From: Deltaproteobacteria bacterium
Lineage (GTDB): Bacteria > Desulfobacterota_B > Binatia > UBA9968
Length of the DNA: 5,907 nt
Assembly: GCA_027297485.1 (NCBI GenBank)
Contig: JAPUHZ010000091.1
Location: 1 to 5,907 of the forward strand
Direction: 5' to 3'
Shown: piece after piece, positions 5,357 through 5,907 of the stretch
Layout of the letters: each line of letters begins with the position of its first letter
Position numbering within the stretch: the stretch's first letter is position 1
Position numbers and translations under genes: made by a program
Notes under the pieces: generated by a model
The model's database searches: none
What the model saw: only the letters and a program-made list of their open reading frames with translations
What the model was told of the DNA's origin: nothing

Positions 5357-5385
5357 ATGATAGACTAAGTCGTTGACTAAGTCAA
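5357..5385 (-). promoter_or_regulatory. Promoter of the antitoxin-toxin operon
   Basis: On the minus strand TTGACT (5380-5385), a 17-base spacer and TATCAT (5357-5362) give 5/6 and 5/6 consensus matches with ideal spacing. The -10 box is 6 bases from the antitoxin ATG. The spacer and -35 box are covered by two copies of a palindrome, as expected for autorepression. Confidence 0.7.
5363..5385. promoter_or_regulatory. Tandem palindromic operator of the toxin-antitoxin pair
   Basis: GACTAAGTC occurs at 5363-5371 and again at 5375-5383, centres 12 bases apart. Each copy is a palindrome around one central base. The second extends to TTGACTaAGTCAA (5373-5385). Two same-face palindromes inside the promoter are a natural binding site for Phd-type antitoxin dimers. 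Binding itself is inferred. Confidence 0.65.
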
Positions 5386-5415
5386 TCTGAATAGAATAGG
5401 GGTAGGGAGTCTTTT

Positions 5416-5847
5416 TTGGGCATGCACAACTATCTAGGCCAATCCTTAGCTGTCTTAGCCAATCCCGGCTTCATGCCCGTTTTGGGCTGTTCATTGATAG
5501 TTGATAGGGTCATTGCTTCTCACAAGGATCTGACCGGCCGCCTTGACGAGCTGGAGAAAAAGTACTACACGCAGTTCAAAGTAGTCATTGACGCCATCCG
5601 CCAGCTAATGGCTCCGCCGGAGACCAAGAAACGAAAGATCGGATTTCTCGTGAAAGAAAGAGCGGCGCACTATGGAAGAAGTCGCGGAAATGAGGGTGAG
5701 ATGAGAAATGTCAAGATTCAAGATTTGATCCTACTATTCTTTGACCCTACTATTTCAGCTTCACTTAGCCATCTTCAAGCTCTCAAAGGGGTTCTTTTCG
5801 CCGGCCGCTTTCGTGAATACTCTGAATATTCTGTCGAAACTTGTTAG
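5416..5847 (+). pseudogene. C-terminal remnant of an ORF6N-domain phage-type DNA-binding protein
   Basis: The open frame runs from TTG at 5416 (ATG at 5422 is an alternative) to TAG at 5845-5847, 143 codons. Only residues about 31-88 look like a conserved protein: RVIASHKDLTGRLDELEKKY, then TQFKVVIDAIRQLMAPPE, KKRKIGFLVKERA. This is the coiled-coil tail that follows the ORF6N domain in many phage- and island-borne proteins. The ORF6N domain itself is missing: residues 1-30 have no match to the usual VNIAIMRTFVKLRE lead-in. Residues beyond about 90 look like read-through into non-coding DNA. It is most likely a 5'-truncated pseudogene, though a short protein made from the TTG or ATG cannot be excluded. 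It is divergent from the toxin-antitoxin pair. Confidence 0.65.
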
Positions 5848-5907
5848 GAAGTATGCGTTAGCCCATCTAAATTGACCCTTCTTATCCGGTACAAAAAAGA
5901 GCACTCG
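5848..5907. other. Window end, nothing recognised
   Basis: Sixty bases after the ORF6N remnant with no convincing frame, hairpin or promoter. Confidence 0.3.

Noticed and set aside
1..5907. CRISPR array
   Set aside because: No regularly spaced direct repeats of 20-40 bases were seen; the only tandem repeat is the 9-base operator at 5363-5383.

Overview
The window is accessory DNA from a bacterium, probably a proteobacterium. A Nitrosococcus-like gammaproteobacterium is a guess from the mix of genes and the mid-range GC, not something the sequence proves. Only one gene looks like ordinary metabolism, a membrane fatty-acid desaturase. Nearly everything else is a mobile element, a remnant of one, or island cargo.

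Left part (1-2662). The window opens in the 3' end of an unrecognised gene (2-256). An apparently intact IS630-family element follows (351-1488), with its DDE transposase on the minus strand. It has matched inverted ends and sits in a CTAG site with TA duplicated. A 300-base non-coding stretch ends in a strong plus-strand terminator-like hairpin (1738-1778), only 13 bases before an unrecognised protein gene (1792-2526). That protein has two membrane helices and a probable beta-rich cytoplasmic domain. A second hairpin (2570-2628) follows it.

Junction (2663-2924). The last 47 bases of a tRNA-Lys(CUU) gene, anticodon loop through CCA, stand alone without the 5' half. About 40 bases further, on the opposite strand, lies the C-terminal piece of a tyrosine recombinase, including the Q-I-T-x-x-T-Y motif. 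Together they mark an old integration site. The likeliest reading is a tRNA-Lys target used more than once, so that the window crosses the seam between two elements or between element and chromosome.

Right part (2954-5907). The desaturase (2954-4141, minus) has all three histidine boxes and a charged helical C-terminal extension. Upstream is a 320-base non-coding stretch, then a decayed REP-associated (IS200-like) transposase (4464-4826) whose tail runs antisense into a Phd/VapC-type toxin-antitoxin pair (4731-5350, minus). That pair is intact and has a clear promoter overlapped by two copies of a 9-base palindrome. Finally, 5416-5847 contains the tail of an ORF6N-domain phage-type protein without its ORF6N domain.

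Taken together this is a patchwork: one live IS, one live addiction module and one housekeeping-type gene, separated by fragments of a recombinase, a tRNA, a RAYT and a phage-type DNA-binding protein. No CRISPR array, rRNA or complete tRNA was seen.
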